46,738 bases of DNA, taken from NCBI GenBank assembly GCA_036001465.1, contig DASYUH010000021.1, positions 1 to 46,738 on the forward strand. Direction: 5' to 3'. This document shows positions 1 through 7,581 of the stretch, in pieces. Every line of letters starts with the position of its first letter. The stretch's first letter is position 1. Under the pieces are notes generated by a model. It was given only the letters and a program-made list of their open reading frames with translations. It made no database searches and was not told the origin of the DNA. Source of the stretch: Candidatus Polarisedimenticolia bacterium. Its GTDB lineage: Bacteria > Acidobacteriota > Polarisedimenticolia > Gp22-AA2. Both the position numbers and the translations under genes were made by a program.

Positions 1-319
1 TGGGCGGAATGTTCGCCACACCCGATTCGAACCGGATCGGCGGAACGACATTCTTCATCTTGACGGTCTCGACTTTCTCGCGGGCGACCTTCCGGACCTC
101 CAGCCGATCGCCCCGCTCGCTGTCGAGCTGCTCCGGGTCCTGCGACCATCGCCGGAAGGGCTGGTCATCGGACAGATGCCGCTCGACCTGCTCGCCCGGC
201 TTGGCCTCCTCAGCCGCCTTGGCCTCGTCTGCCGGCTTGGTCTCTTCGGCCGGAGCGGCGGCCGCAGACGCGGTCAGCAGGAATCCGAGAAGCAGCGGCA
301 GGTAGCGGTGCGTGCTCAT
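1..319 (-). CDS. Exported OmpA-family protein, N-terminal part (truncated by window edge)
   Basis: An open frame of 106 codons runs from ATG at 319 off the left edge. The protein begins with a short basic end and a hydrophobic signal peptide (MSTHRYLPLLLGFLL, likely cut near the AAAAPA stretch). A charged Glu/Lys/Ala-rich linker follows. The last visible stretch, around VVPPIRFESGVANIPP, has the look of the first strand of an OmpA-like domain, which begins with a phrase such as 'I.F..G...I'. It starts 5 bases after the stop of the giant DUF11 gene, so the two are co-transcribed and probably translationally coupled. That neighbour also ends in an OmpA-like domain, so two envelope-anchoring proteins may be made together. 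The OmpA assignment rests on one motif and on context; the peptidoglycan-binding residues lie outside the window. Confidence 0.6.
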   Translation of the reverse strand, partial: MSTHRYLPLLLGFLLTASAAAAPAEETKPADEAKAAEEAKPGEQVERHLSDDQPFRRWSQDPEQLDSERGDRLEVRKVAREKVETVKMKNVVPPIRFESGVANIPP

Positions 320-324
320 GCCGT

Positions 325-3300
325 TCACCCGCCGTCCGGAACGCGCACGTTGGTTTGTTTGGGCGGGGCGCCACGCCGCCAGAAGATCTCAGGCTCGATG
401 GTGAGCCGGTAATACTTCGCCGCATCCCAGGCTTCGGTCACCTGCCGCTTGACCGCTTCCATGCGCCGCTGCACCAGCGACGCCTCCTCCGTGTCGGCGA
501 CGTAGGACAGGCGCAGCACGGACGGCGCCTTGCGCAGCTCCTCGACCAGCAGGGTGAGGCGCGGCCGCCACTGCACGCGGATGTCGGTCGTGCCCGGCTC
601 GAACGCCGCATCGGCGAGGTCGATGGCGACCACGCGGTGAATCGACGCACCGAAATTGAGCCGCAGGGCCTTGCCGCGCGTGGCGCGCTTGATCTGCAGC
701 TGGTCCGTCGACATCCGGAAGCCGCTGGGCAGGGTCCGGTCGTCGAGCTTCAGCACGAAATTGCTGCCGCGGCTTTCGTGGGGCGTGATCGCGCAGGTGA
801 TGTGGTACCGCCCGTACTGATCCGTCGTCGCCTGCAGCCCCCGTGCGGTCACCAGACGCACGCCGGCCAGGCCGCTCTCGCCATCGTCCTGCCGCCCGTT
901 GCGATTGGCGTCGTTGAAGACCTTGCCGGTCACGTCGGTGCAATCGAACGTCGGATCGGGCAGGACGCGCACGGTGGCGGTCGCTTCGCCGGTGATCGCA
1001 GCCCCGGACACGCCGTTCACCACCTGCGCGCGGTTCACGTACTCGCCCTCGGTGACGCCGGCGCCCACGGCGAGCAGCAGTTTCACCGTGCGCACCTGGG
1101 TGCCCGTGAAGTCGAGGCCGCTCCAGCTGAGATCGAGGCCGGCGATCGACGGCTCGGTCGGCACGTCGTCGAGCCGCGCGGAGCCCGCGACGTAGGCGAA
1201 TCCCGCCGGGACGTGGTCCACGAGGTTCACGCCCGTGATCAGCAGGCCGGACACGTTGTTGACGGTGATCACGTACGGAACGAGCTGCCCGCGGGTGACG
1301 TTGAGCAGCGGCGTTGTCTTGGAGATCGTGATCGCGCCGCTCAGCACCGGATCGAGCGGGATGTGGTTGTTGAAGATCTGGTTCGAGCCGGGCGGCTGGG
1401 CGACGACCAGCTGGTTCAACGTCAGAAGGACGTGGTAGCTCGTGCCCGTGCCGATCGGAATCGATGCAGCCGGCGCGGACGCCGAAGTCTGCACTTCGCA
1501 ATACGGGACCGGGAGCGGAACGGCATCGCCCGGGCAGAGCGGCACCGAGAAGGGGGGCGGCAAAGGGCCGGACGTCGGCGGGATGATCTGCGAGTAGCCC
1601 GCGACGTACGTGGTCGGGGGCGCCGTCACCTGGATGAGGTAATCACCGCCGCTCGGGCAGGCCGGGTCGCTGAAGTTGACGTCGAACTTGTAATAGCCGT
1701 CCGCGAGGGTGACCTGCCCCTGCTGGGCCGCATCGTCGAAGCAGCCCGTCGGCAGGGGCGAGCCGCTGCCGGCATTCAGCAGCGTGAGGGTCGCCCCCGG
1801 CACCGGGATGCGCGCCATCGAGTTGTAGACGACGCCGTTCGGATCGATCGGGAGGTTCAGGCCCTGCAGATTGACGCCGGGGGGCACGATGATGTCGGTG
1901 ATCTGCTGCAGGCCGGGTCCGTTCGTGAACGGCGAGGAAGCCCGGCCGAGAAGCGCGGTGTTGATGCCCGCGCCGGGCGCGCGGAACCGCAGCTCGTAGA
2001 CGACGCCGTTCAGGTCGTTCGGCTCGACGCCGAGGATGCGATAGGCGCCGTTTGCGTCCGTGAGCACCGACTGCCACAGCAGGGTGTCGCGGTACAGATC
2101 CACCGTCCAGCCCGCCAGCGCCCGCTCGCCGGAATCGTGGAAATCGTCGAAGTCGGCGTCGTGCCAGGCCGACCCGCTCAGCACGGAGACTCCGGGGATC
2201 CCGCCGACGACGATCGAGACGCTGGCGCTCGCCGTCTGGGTGGGAGTGTTCCAGGCGACCACGCCGGTGTTCGTGACCAGCGTCCCCAGCGCGAGGCCCG
2301 GATCGAGAATGGCCCGGAACCTGAGAACCACGACCGCGCCCGGCGCCAGCGCTCCGTTGACCGCGGCGTAATTGGCGGTGATGGTCGAGCCGGCAACACT
2401 GACGCCTGCCGTCGAGCCGTTCATCGTCGCCGACCCGGGGACATAGGCGAGCTGGCCGGCGGGGAGGGTGTCGGTGAGGACCACGTTGAGGGCGTCGAGC
2501 GCCGCGATGTTCGTCGCCGTGACGACGTACTCGAGAGTGGAGCCGGGAAGGGCCGGGCCGCCGCCGACCACGGCGACCTGCTTCGTGATCGCAAGCTGCT
2601 GGACGGCCCCCACCACCACGACCGTCGGCTCGGGGCCCGTCGCCGGATTGCCATCGCCGTCGGTCAACAGGTTGGGCAGCTCCACGCTGTCGACCACGGC
2701 CTGGTTGACGATCAGCGTGCCGGCGGGCGTGCCGGCGTCGACCAGAAGCTCGAACTGGAGCACGGCCGTTTCCCCTGGCGAGATCGTGCCGGCGCCCGGG
2801 CCCGGAAGCGGCGGCGTCAGGTCGGACGAGCTGATATCGATGCCCGCAGCGAGCGGGGACGTGCCCGCGACATCCGGGACCGCCGTGCCGTTCAGGGTCG
2901 TGCTGCCCGCCACGTAGGTGGTATTCGCCGGAACCGAATCGGTCAGGACGACGCCCGTGGCGGGAATAGTCCCGGAATTCTGCACCGTGATCGTGTAGCG
3001 CAGCGTGTCGAGCGGTTCGACGATGCCCGGCGTTCCCAGATCGTTGGACAGCGCGGCGCTCTTCTCCGCATAGAGCAGCGGGAAGTTGCCGACGATGTCC
3101 CGTGTCGGATCGTCGGGGATCGGCGTGTCCGGGTCGTCGGACGGCTGATCGACGATGCCGCTGGCGACGGCGGTGACGAAGCCCTGGTTCGAGATCACCG
3201 TGCCGTCGGGGACAGTCGGGTTCACGACCACGTCGAAGGTGATGGTCGCGACGTTGGCCGGAGGGCTGGACGCGTCGGCGGGCATCGAGCCCGGCGTCGG

Positions 3301-5454
3301 ATCGCTCGGCGGGTGGATCAGCATGCCGTTCACGAGCGGCGACAGCCCGCCGACGTCCGCGACCACAGTACCGTTCAAGGTCGTGCTGCCCGCGACATAG
3401 GTGGTGTTCACCGGCACCGCGTCGCGCAGCACCACGTTGACGGCGTTCTCGCTGCCGATGTTGGCGACCGTGATGGTGTAGCGCAGCGTCTCGCCGGCGA
3501 GCAGGACGTTCGGGTCGCCGGTGAGGTCGGTCGAGATCTTCTGGATGCGGAAGGCGGGCGCCGAAACGATCGTCACCCGCGTCGGATCCTCGTCGCCCGG
3601 AACCAGGGGATCGGCGGTGCCGTTGACCGTCGGGTCGTCGCTCACGCCCAGGAGCGTGCCGTCGGCCTGGCGGAACGCCGCCTGGTTGGTGACGACCGAG
3701 CCGTTGGCGAGCGCCGGCCTCAGAGTGATGTCGAACACGATGAGGAGCTGGCTGGCCACCGGGAGGCTCAGGTTGCGGACGTCGAGGACTCCGGTGCCGC
3801 TGGGGCCGCCGTTGCTATTCGTGTTGGTGACGTCGGCGCCAGCGGGGACGCTCACGAGGGTCAAGGTGCCGGCCGCGAAGGCCGGCACGGCGTTGAGCGC
3901 GTCCATCACGTCGTCGATGCGGAAACCGGCGAGCGGCTGGTCGGTGGTCTGGAAGCGCAGCGTGTAGCGCAGCGTGTCGCCGGGCGCGGCCGTCGTCGCG
4001 GGATTCGCGCCGCTGGTCAGGTTGGCGACGGTCTTCTCGAAGAAGTAGCCGAAGAGGTCGACCGTGACGGTGTGGGCGTCCTCGTGGTCCAGGACGCCGA
4101 CCGTGCCGTTGGTCAATGTCCGAGTGGAGACCACGCGATCGGGGTTGCTGCTGTCGCCGTTGAACCACTGGATGGCGCCGGCGACGTTGGTGAGCGTGAC
4201 GCCGTCCTGGGTGCCGGCGTCGAGCTGCGTCCGGTAACTGACGATCAGCCGCTCGGTCGGGCCGATCCGCGCCGCGGCCGTCAGCATCGTGAGGTCGAGC
4301 CGGCAGGCGGGCGCGCCGCTCCAGCTCAGCGAGTAGTCGGTGCCGGCGACGAGGGGGCCCTTGCCCGGGACCGGAGTGACGCCGTCGGCCGCGAACACCC
4401 GGGCGCTCAGGATTTCGGGCGTCAGGTCGCACATGCCGCCGGTCGGGCCGTCCGGGAACAGGTCGCGCAGGGAGACGTCCCAGGCGTCAGTCAGCCCCGT
4501 GTTTTGGACGTCGAGGGTGAAGTTGCCCCACTGACCCAGGTTCATCGTCGCCGGCCCCGACTTGTCGACGACCAGCGCCGGCCCGGAGATGGTCAGGGGG
4601 GGCGTGATGCCCCACTCGCCCGGCAGCGGCTCGTAGAACACGTTCTCGATGAGCCGCCCGAAGTCCCACTTGGCGGTGTTGATGAACTGCGTTCCCGGCG
4701 CGTTCACCGGCGTGTTGTTCAGGACGACCGTGAGGTTGATGACGAACTGCCGGCCGGCATCGACGATGGGGATGTTGTCCCAGGTCAGGAGCCCGCCGAC
4801 GTTGGTGAACGTGTGCGGCACCGGCGTGCCGTCGTCGAGCCAGGTGGCGGTGTAGCCCACGAAGCTGAGATCCACCCCCGTGGCGTTCAGGTCGTCGGTG
4901 ATCGTGATGCTGTGAAGGTCGTTCACCGACCCCTGGAAGTTGATGACGGTGCCGGTGGCCGGGTCGAACAGGACCGGGATGATCAGGCTCCAGGTGAAGG
5001 GGACGCCTATGGTGACGAAAGGCGGGCCCGGCGGATTCTGCTTGTCGATCTTCTCGACCGGGATCAGGAGGTTCTGGCAGTTCTGCTTGATGTCGCTGGA
5101 CGAGCCGTTGACGAACCAGATCTTGTTTTTGTGAGACGCGTTGCACGACATGCTGCCCGTGTGCACGACGTTGTCGAAGATGACCAGCACTCCCCTGAGG
5201 GGCCCGAGAAAGCTGAAGTTGCTGGTCAGCGGGTTGGACGCGGGGTAGTTCTGGATCCTGCAATTGCCGTCGATGTTGATCTGGGCGGGAGGGACGGGGT
5301 AATTGACGAAGCCGTCGACGATGCCGCCGGCATCGGCGACGCAGTCGATCGCCAGCGCCGGGGCGGCGGCCAGCAGCGACAGGGTGAAGGCGCACAGCAG
5401 GAGTCCTGTCCAGCTGAAGACCGCCCTCGTGGTGCTCGTGTCGCTCGAGGCCAT
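325..5454 (-). CDS. Giant secreted DUF11/SdrB-repeat surface protein with OmpA-like C-terminus
   Basis: The product is 1709 residues. I chose ATG at 5454 over an in-frame start at 5475 because a G-rich ribosome binding site (5458-5465) lies just before it and the signal peptide ending in APALA then begins properly. At least six DUF11-type beta-sandwich repeats are visible, near residues 290, 470, 635, 790, 950 and 1370, with phrases such as TLRYTITVANIG and PANTTYVAGSTTLNG. SdrD B-like (Cna-B type) modules lie near 1090-1200 (SAWHDADFDDFHDSGE) and 1505-1560 (KVFNDANRNGRQDDGE). Residues from about 1600 to the end look like an OmpA-type domain (AFEPGTTDIRVQW, then RLSYVADTE and QRRMEAVKRQV). 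Such proteins are secreted, often adhesive, and the OmpA-like end could hold it at the peptidoglycan. It is the last complete gene of the ExbB/ExbD/AgmX operon and is preceded by a c-di-GMP riboswitch. Confidence 0.85.
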   Translation of the reverse strand: MASSDTSTTRAVFSWTGLLLCAFTLSLLAAAPALAIDCVADAGGIVDGFVNYPVPPAQINIDGNCRIQNYPASNPLTSNFSFLGPLRGVLVIFDNVVHTGSMSCNASHKNKIWFVNGSSSDIKQNCQNLLIPVEKIDKQNPPGPPFVTIGVPFTWSLIIPVLFDPATGTVINFQGSVNDLHSITITDDLNATGVDLSFVGYTATWLDDGTPVPHTFTNVGGLLTWDNIPIVDAGRQFVINLTVVLNNTPVNAPGTQFINTAKWDFGRLIENVFYEPLPGEWGITPPLTISGPALVVDKSGPATMNLGQWGNFTLDVQNTGLTDAWDVSLRDLFPDGPTGGMCDLTPEILSARVFAADGVTPVPGKGPLVAGTDYSLSWSGAPACRLDLTMLTAAARIGPTERLIVSYRTQLDAGTQDGVTLTNVAGAIQWFNGDSSNPDRVVSTRTLTNGTVGVLDHEDAHTVTVDLFGYFFEKTVANLTSGANPATTAAPGDTLRYTLRFQTTDQPLAGFRIDDVMDALNAVPAFAAGTLTLVSVPAGADVTNTNSNGGPSGTGVLDVRNLSLPVASQLLIVFDITLRPALANGSVVTNQAAFRQADGTLLGVSDDPTVNGTADPLVPGDEDPTRVTIVSAPAFRIQKISTDLTGDPNVLLAGETLRYTITVANIGSENAVNVVLRDAVPVNTTYVAGSTTLNGTVVADVGGLSPLVNGMLIHPPSDPTPGSMPADASSPPANVATITFDVVVNPTVPDGTVISNQGFVTAVASGIVDQPSDDPDTPIPDDPTRDIVGNFPLLYAEKSAALSNDLGTPGIVEPLDTLRYTITVQNSGTIPATGVVLTDSVPANTTYVAGSTTLNGTAVPDVAGTSPLAAGIDISSSDLTPPLPGPGAGTISPGETAVLQFELLVDAGTPAGTLIVNQAVVDSVELPNLLTDGDGNPATGPEPTVVVVGAVQQLAITKQVAVVGGGPALPGSTLEYVVTATNIAALDALNVVLTDTLPAGQLAYVPGSATMNGSTAGVSVAGSTITANYAAVNGALAPGAVVVLRFRAILDPGLALGTLVTNTGVVAWNTPTQTASASVSIVVGGIPGVSVLSGSAWHDADFDDFHDSGERALAGWTVDLYRDTLLWQSVLTDANGAYRILGVEPNDLNGVVYELRFRAPGAGINTALLGRASSPFTNGPGLQQITDIIVPPGVNLQGLNLPIDPNGVVYNSMARIPVPGATLTLLNAGSGSPLPTGCFDDAAQQGQVTLADGYYKFDVNFSDPACPSGGDYLIQVTAPPTTYVAGYSQIIPPTSGPLPPPFSVPLCPGDAVPLPVPYCEVQTSASAPAASIPIGTGTSYHVLLTLNQLVVAQPPGSNQIFNNHIPLDPVLSGAITISKTTPLLNVTRGQLVPYVITVNNVSGLLITGVNLVDHVPAGFAYVAGSARLDDVPTEPSIAGLDLSWSGLDFTGTQVRTVKLLLAVGAGVTEGEYVNRAQVVNGVSGAAITGEATATVRVLPDPTFDCTDVTGKVFNDANRNGRQDDGESGLAGVRLVTARGLQATTDQYGRYHITCAITPHESRGSNFVLKLDDRTLPSGFRMSTDQLQIKRATRGKALRLNFGASIHRVVAIDLADAAFEPGTTDIRVQWRPRLTLLVEELRKAPSVLRLSYVADTEEASLVQRRMEAVKRQVTEAWDAAKYYRLTIEPEIFWRRGAPPKQTNVRVPDGG

Positions 5455-5457
5455 GAA

Positions 5458-5505
5458 CCCCCCCCGTCCACTCACCAGGCGATCGCATCGCCAATGGGAC
5501 CGGGG
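5458..5505 (-). promoter_or_regulatory. Possible ribosome-binding-site sequestering stem (riboswitch expression platform)
   Basis: In the RNA, CCCCGGTCC (bases 5505-5497) can pair, with one bulged base, with GGACGGGG (5469-5462), which contains the Shine-Dalgarno tract of the DUF11 gene. The loop holds a smaller hairpin, GGCGAT/ATCGCC. No U-tract follows any hairpin here, so control of translation is more likely than transcription termination. This is a pairing seen by eye and is inferred, not demonstrated. Confidence 0.4.
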
Positions 5506-5524
5506 CAGTCCATGTTGTGGACTG
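5506..5524 (-). other. Perfect hairpin abutting the riboswitch aptamer
   Basis: In the minus-strand RNA, CAGTCCA and TGGACTG form a 7-bp perfect stem with a 5-base loop (CAACA). It starts immediately after the 3' strand of the aptamer P1 stem (5525), so stacking on, or competition with, P1 is possible. No run of U follows, so it is not an intrinsic terminator. It may be the switching element of the expression platform. Confidence 0.5.
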
Positions 5525-5619
5525 GATTCCGGCGGTCCCGCCGTCCTATGGCCCCCTGGGCCCGTTAGACCGGTGACTTTGCGTGGCCATCTTTCAATGG
5601 CTTTGCCTTTGTCAGAATC
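5525..5619 (-). promoter_or_regulatory. c-di-GMP-I (GEMM-I) riboswitch
   Basis: The minus strand carries the GEMM-I core in order. P1 is GATTC (5619-5615) closing with GAATC (5529-5525). GGCAAA (5607-5602) is followed by a 6-bp stem GCCATT/GATGGC capped by a GAAA tetraloop (5595-5592). Next comes ACGCAAAG (5584-5577), then CCGGTCTAA ending near 5565, then a GGCCC/GGGCC hairpin, then TAGGACGGCGGG (5548-5537). Aligned to the Vibrio cholerae Vc2 aptamer, the base matching G20 is G (5607) and that matching A47 is A (5580). Both contact the ligand, and G20 points to c-di-GMP rather than cGAMP. The aptamer sits in the 218-base gap between the AgmX gene and the DUF11 gene, upstream of the latter. 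Whether binding turns expression on or off cannot be read with certainty. Confidence 0.92.
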
Positions 5620-5672
5620 GCGTCGGAAATCAACGAATCAGATTCTCGGGTCCTCCCATTCGGCTGCCGGCG

Positions 5673-6677
5673 TCACGCCGCCGGCAGGAAATCGATCGGG
5701 TAGACGATCGTCAGGGCCTTCACGCCCTCCTTCGGGCCGAAATTGATCGTCCGGACCCGGGCCACGACCTGAGTCGCGAGATCCGGCGCATCCATGTCCG
5801 ACGACTGCAGCACGCACATCGACACGCTGCCGTCCGGCTCGATCGTCAGGCGCAGCACCATCTGGCCGCGCAAGGTGGGGTTGTTGCGCAGCTCGCGGTT
5901 GTACAACCGGTAGAACGACGCCTTGTAGCGGTCGAACACAATCTGTATCTCTTCGTCGGTGCGGGCAGGCCCCGGCCCGTTCGCCAGCGGCCGGTCGCCT
6001 CCGCCGATGCCGGCGATCGAGCTGGTCGCGTGGGTCCCGCCGCCGCCCCCGCCGGGTCCGTTACCGAATCCACCGCCCGAGCCGCCTCCGCCGCCGCCTC
6101 CCACGCTGCGGCTCAGCGAGGCGATGTTGATGCCGCCGCTCGACCCCGGCGTATTGGTCGTCAGCGTGGAGCGTGACGAGGACCGGCCCACGTCCTCGGC
6201 GGCGCCGTAACGCGCATCGGCTCCGAGACGCGGCGCGACCTTGTCCTGTGCCAGGCTCGCGAACTTGTCCCGGAACGCCAGGATGCCGGCCTTTCCCACC
6301 CTCTGCTGTCGCAGCGCCTCCGCCCCGGGCCCCTGCTCGGGACCTTGCGGGAGCTCCGGCTTCCCCGGCCCGACGGGGCCTTCCGGGAGGTCCGGTTTCG
6401 GCTTCGGCGCGGGCGGAGGCGGGCTACCCCCCATCCGGGGCCCGGCCGGGATTTCCGCCTTCGGCAGGGGAGCCGGGACCGCGATCGGCGCTGGACGATG
6501 GAAGACCACATCCACCTGAGGTTTGATCGGCTCGCTGCGGATCAGCGCCTCCGCCGGGATCAGCATCACCAGGATGAGGGCGAGGGCATGCAGCGCGCAG
6601 CTCGTCATCATGCTGCGGGCGGACGGCGCCCCGTACGTTACAGACAGTGTTTTTCTGGATTCCACGGTTGGAGCCAA
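5673..6677 (-). CDS. AgmX/PglI-type TonB-like energy transducer
   Basis: The protein has 334 residues. The start is TTG at 6677: GAGGTG lies 5 bases upstream, overlapping the stop of the preceding exbD. An N-terminal membrane anchor (about residues 24-45) is followed by a proline-rich periplasmic stretch (about 50-125), a strikingly glycine-rich linker (about 190-235) and a C-terminal domain (about 250-334; IVFDRYKASFYRLYNREL, LRLTIEPDGSVS) of the AgmX/PglI kind, a TonB-C relative. Family members couple inner-membrane ExbB/ExbD proton-motive work to partners in the periplasm or outer membrane; in Myxococcus they correspond to GltG/GltJ of gliding motility. The adjacent exbB-exbD-exbD genes and downstream OmpA-like proteins fit that role. 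There is no TonB-box receptor nearby, so classical siderophore uptake is unlikely. Confidence 0.85.
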   Translation of the reverse strand: MAPTVESRKTLSVTYGAPSARSMMTSCALHALALILVMLIPAEALIRSEPIKPQVDVVFHRPAPIAVPAPLPKAEIPAGPRMGGSPPPPAPKPKPDLPEGPVGPGKPELPQGPEQGPGAEALRQQRVGKAGILAFRDKFASLAQDKVAPRLGADARYGAAEDVGRSSSRSTLTTNTPGSSGGINIASLSRSVGGGGGGGSGGGFGNGPGGGGGGTHATSSIAGIGGGDRPLANGPGPARTDEEIQIVFDRYKASFYRLYNRELRNNPTLRGQMVLRLTIEPDGSVSMCVLQSSDMDAPDLATQVVARVRTINFGPKEGVKALTIVYPIDFLPAA

Positions 6678-6686
6678 GGAATCACC

Positions 6687-7154
6687 TCAATCGGTCGTGA
6701 TGAATTCGATCGTCAAATCGTCGATGCTCGATTTCGCGAGATCGACGATGCGCAGGACCCCCTCGTAGTTCAAGCGGTTGTCGGCCGCGAGGAACAGCAC
6801 GCGCTTCTCCGGCGGCAGGTCGCCCAGGATCATCGCCACGCTCGCGGGCAGGTCGGCCGCGGGGATCTCGCGATCGGCCAGGGTCACGCGACAGTCGGCC
6901 GGAAGCCCATCCCCTGCCGGCGGCTCGAGGATGCGGCACGCCGTGGGCACGATGCTCAGGATGAGCTGCATTTCCTCGGCCTGCGCGGGCACAGGATTGG
7001 CGGAGGTCCGGGCGATGTTGGCGTCGTAGCCCTGCAGGAGCAGGGGGACGACGACCATGAAGATGATCAGCAGCACGAGGACCACGTCCACGAGCGGCGT
7101 GACATTGATCTCGCTTTTCAGATCGGAGCCGGATACGTCACTGTTGAGCTGCAT
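6687..7154 (-). CDS. exbD: ExbD/TolR-family proton-channel subunit (second copy)
   Basis: The product has 155 residues. It has a short cytoplasmic end, one transmembrane helix carrying the conserved proton-pathway Asp (INVTPLVDVVLVLLIIFMV), and a periplasmic domain ending in LTIEFITTD. With ExbB it should form a motor that converts proton flow into movement of the periplasmic domains. It starts 4 bases after the stop of the first exbD, with GGGGGA as ribosome binding site. The periplasmic domain differs from that of its neighbour and has an inserted stretch with two Cys (CRILEPPAGDGLPADC) that could form a disulfide. Paired, unequal ExbD proteins match AglQ/AglS of the Myxococcus gliding motor. 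Confidence 0.93.
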   Translation of the reverse strand: MQLNSDVSGSDLKSEINVTPLVDVVLVLLIIFMVVVPLLLQGYDANIARTSANPVPAQAEEMQLILSIVPTACRILEPPAGDGLPADCRVTLADREIPAADLPASVAMILGDLPPEKRVLFLAADNRLNYEGVLRIVDLAKSSIDDLTIEFITTD

Positions 7155-7158
7155 GATT

Positions 7159-7581
7159 TCAGTCCCCCTTCCCCTCGGTGCCGATACGCTTGGCGATCAG
7201 CCCCACCCCGTGGAAGCCGGCCTGCTCGACCGCGAGCATGGCCTGCCGGACTTCGCCCAGGCGGAGCCGCGCGTCGGCCCGGATCACGACCCTGGGATCG
7301 GGGTTGTCGCCCGCCGCGGCGCGCAGGCCTTCCTCGAAACGGTCGGCCGGGAACGACTGATCGTCGATCCACAGCCCGCCGGCCTCGTCGATCGTGACAA
7401 GGATGCGGTTCCGCTCGTCGCCTTGATCGCGCGGCTTCGCGGTGTCCGGCAAGGTGACATCCGGTCCCTTGCTCAGCTGCGGCGCCATCACCATGAAGAT
7501 GATCAGCAGCACGAGCACCACGTCGACGAGCGGCGTGACGTTGATGACCGCCTGCAGGCTGCTCGGCTCACCGAGCCGCAT
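7159..7581 (-). CDS. exbD: ExbD/TolR-family proton-channel subunit (first copy)
   Basis: The product has 140 residues. I chose ATG at 7581 over a longer frame to 7620 because GGAGAAGG lies just upstream and the longer form adds only an arginine run. It overlaps the end of exbB by 14 bases, so translation is coupled. One transmembrane helix bears the conserved Asp (VINVTPLVDVVLVLLIIFMV), followed by a TolR-like periplasmic domain (VTIDEAGGLWIDDQSFPADR, DARLRLGEVRQAML). It is the partner of the upstream ExbB and probably forms a mixed dimer with the second ExbD. Confidence 0.93.
   Translation of the reverse strand: MRLGEPSSLQAVINVTPLVDVVLVLLIIFMVMAPQLSKGPDVTLPDTAKPRDQGDERNRILVTIDEAGGLWIDDQSFPADRFEEGLRAAAGDNPDPRVVIRADARLRLGEVRQAMLAVEQAGFHGVGLIAKRIGTEGKGD

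Noticed and set aside
355-5568. Very long plus-strand open frame opposite the DUF11 gene, and similar ones at 12543-14963, 15557-19105 and 25254-29036 (minus)
   Set aside because: They are rich in Arg, Gly, His, Asp and Val without domains, and lie exactly opposite genes with clear domains. They arise from high GC at third codon positions.
5525-5619. cGAMP-selective (GEMM-Ib) riboswitch
   Set aside because: The base aligned with Vc2 G20 is G. The cGAMP class has A there in the examples I know, so c-di-GMP is the better call.
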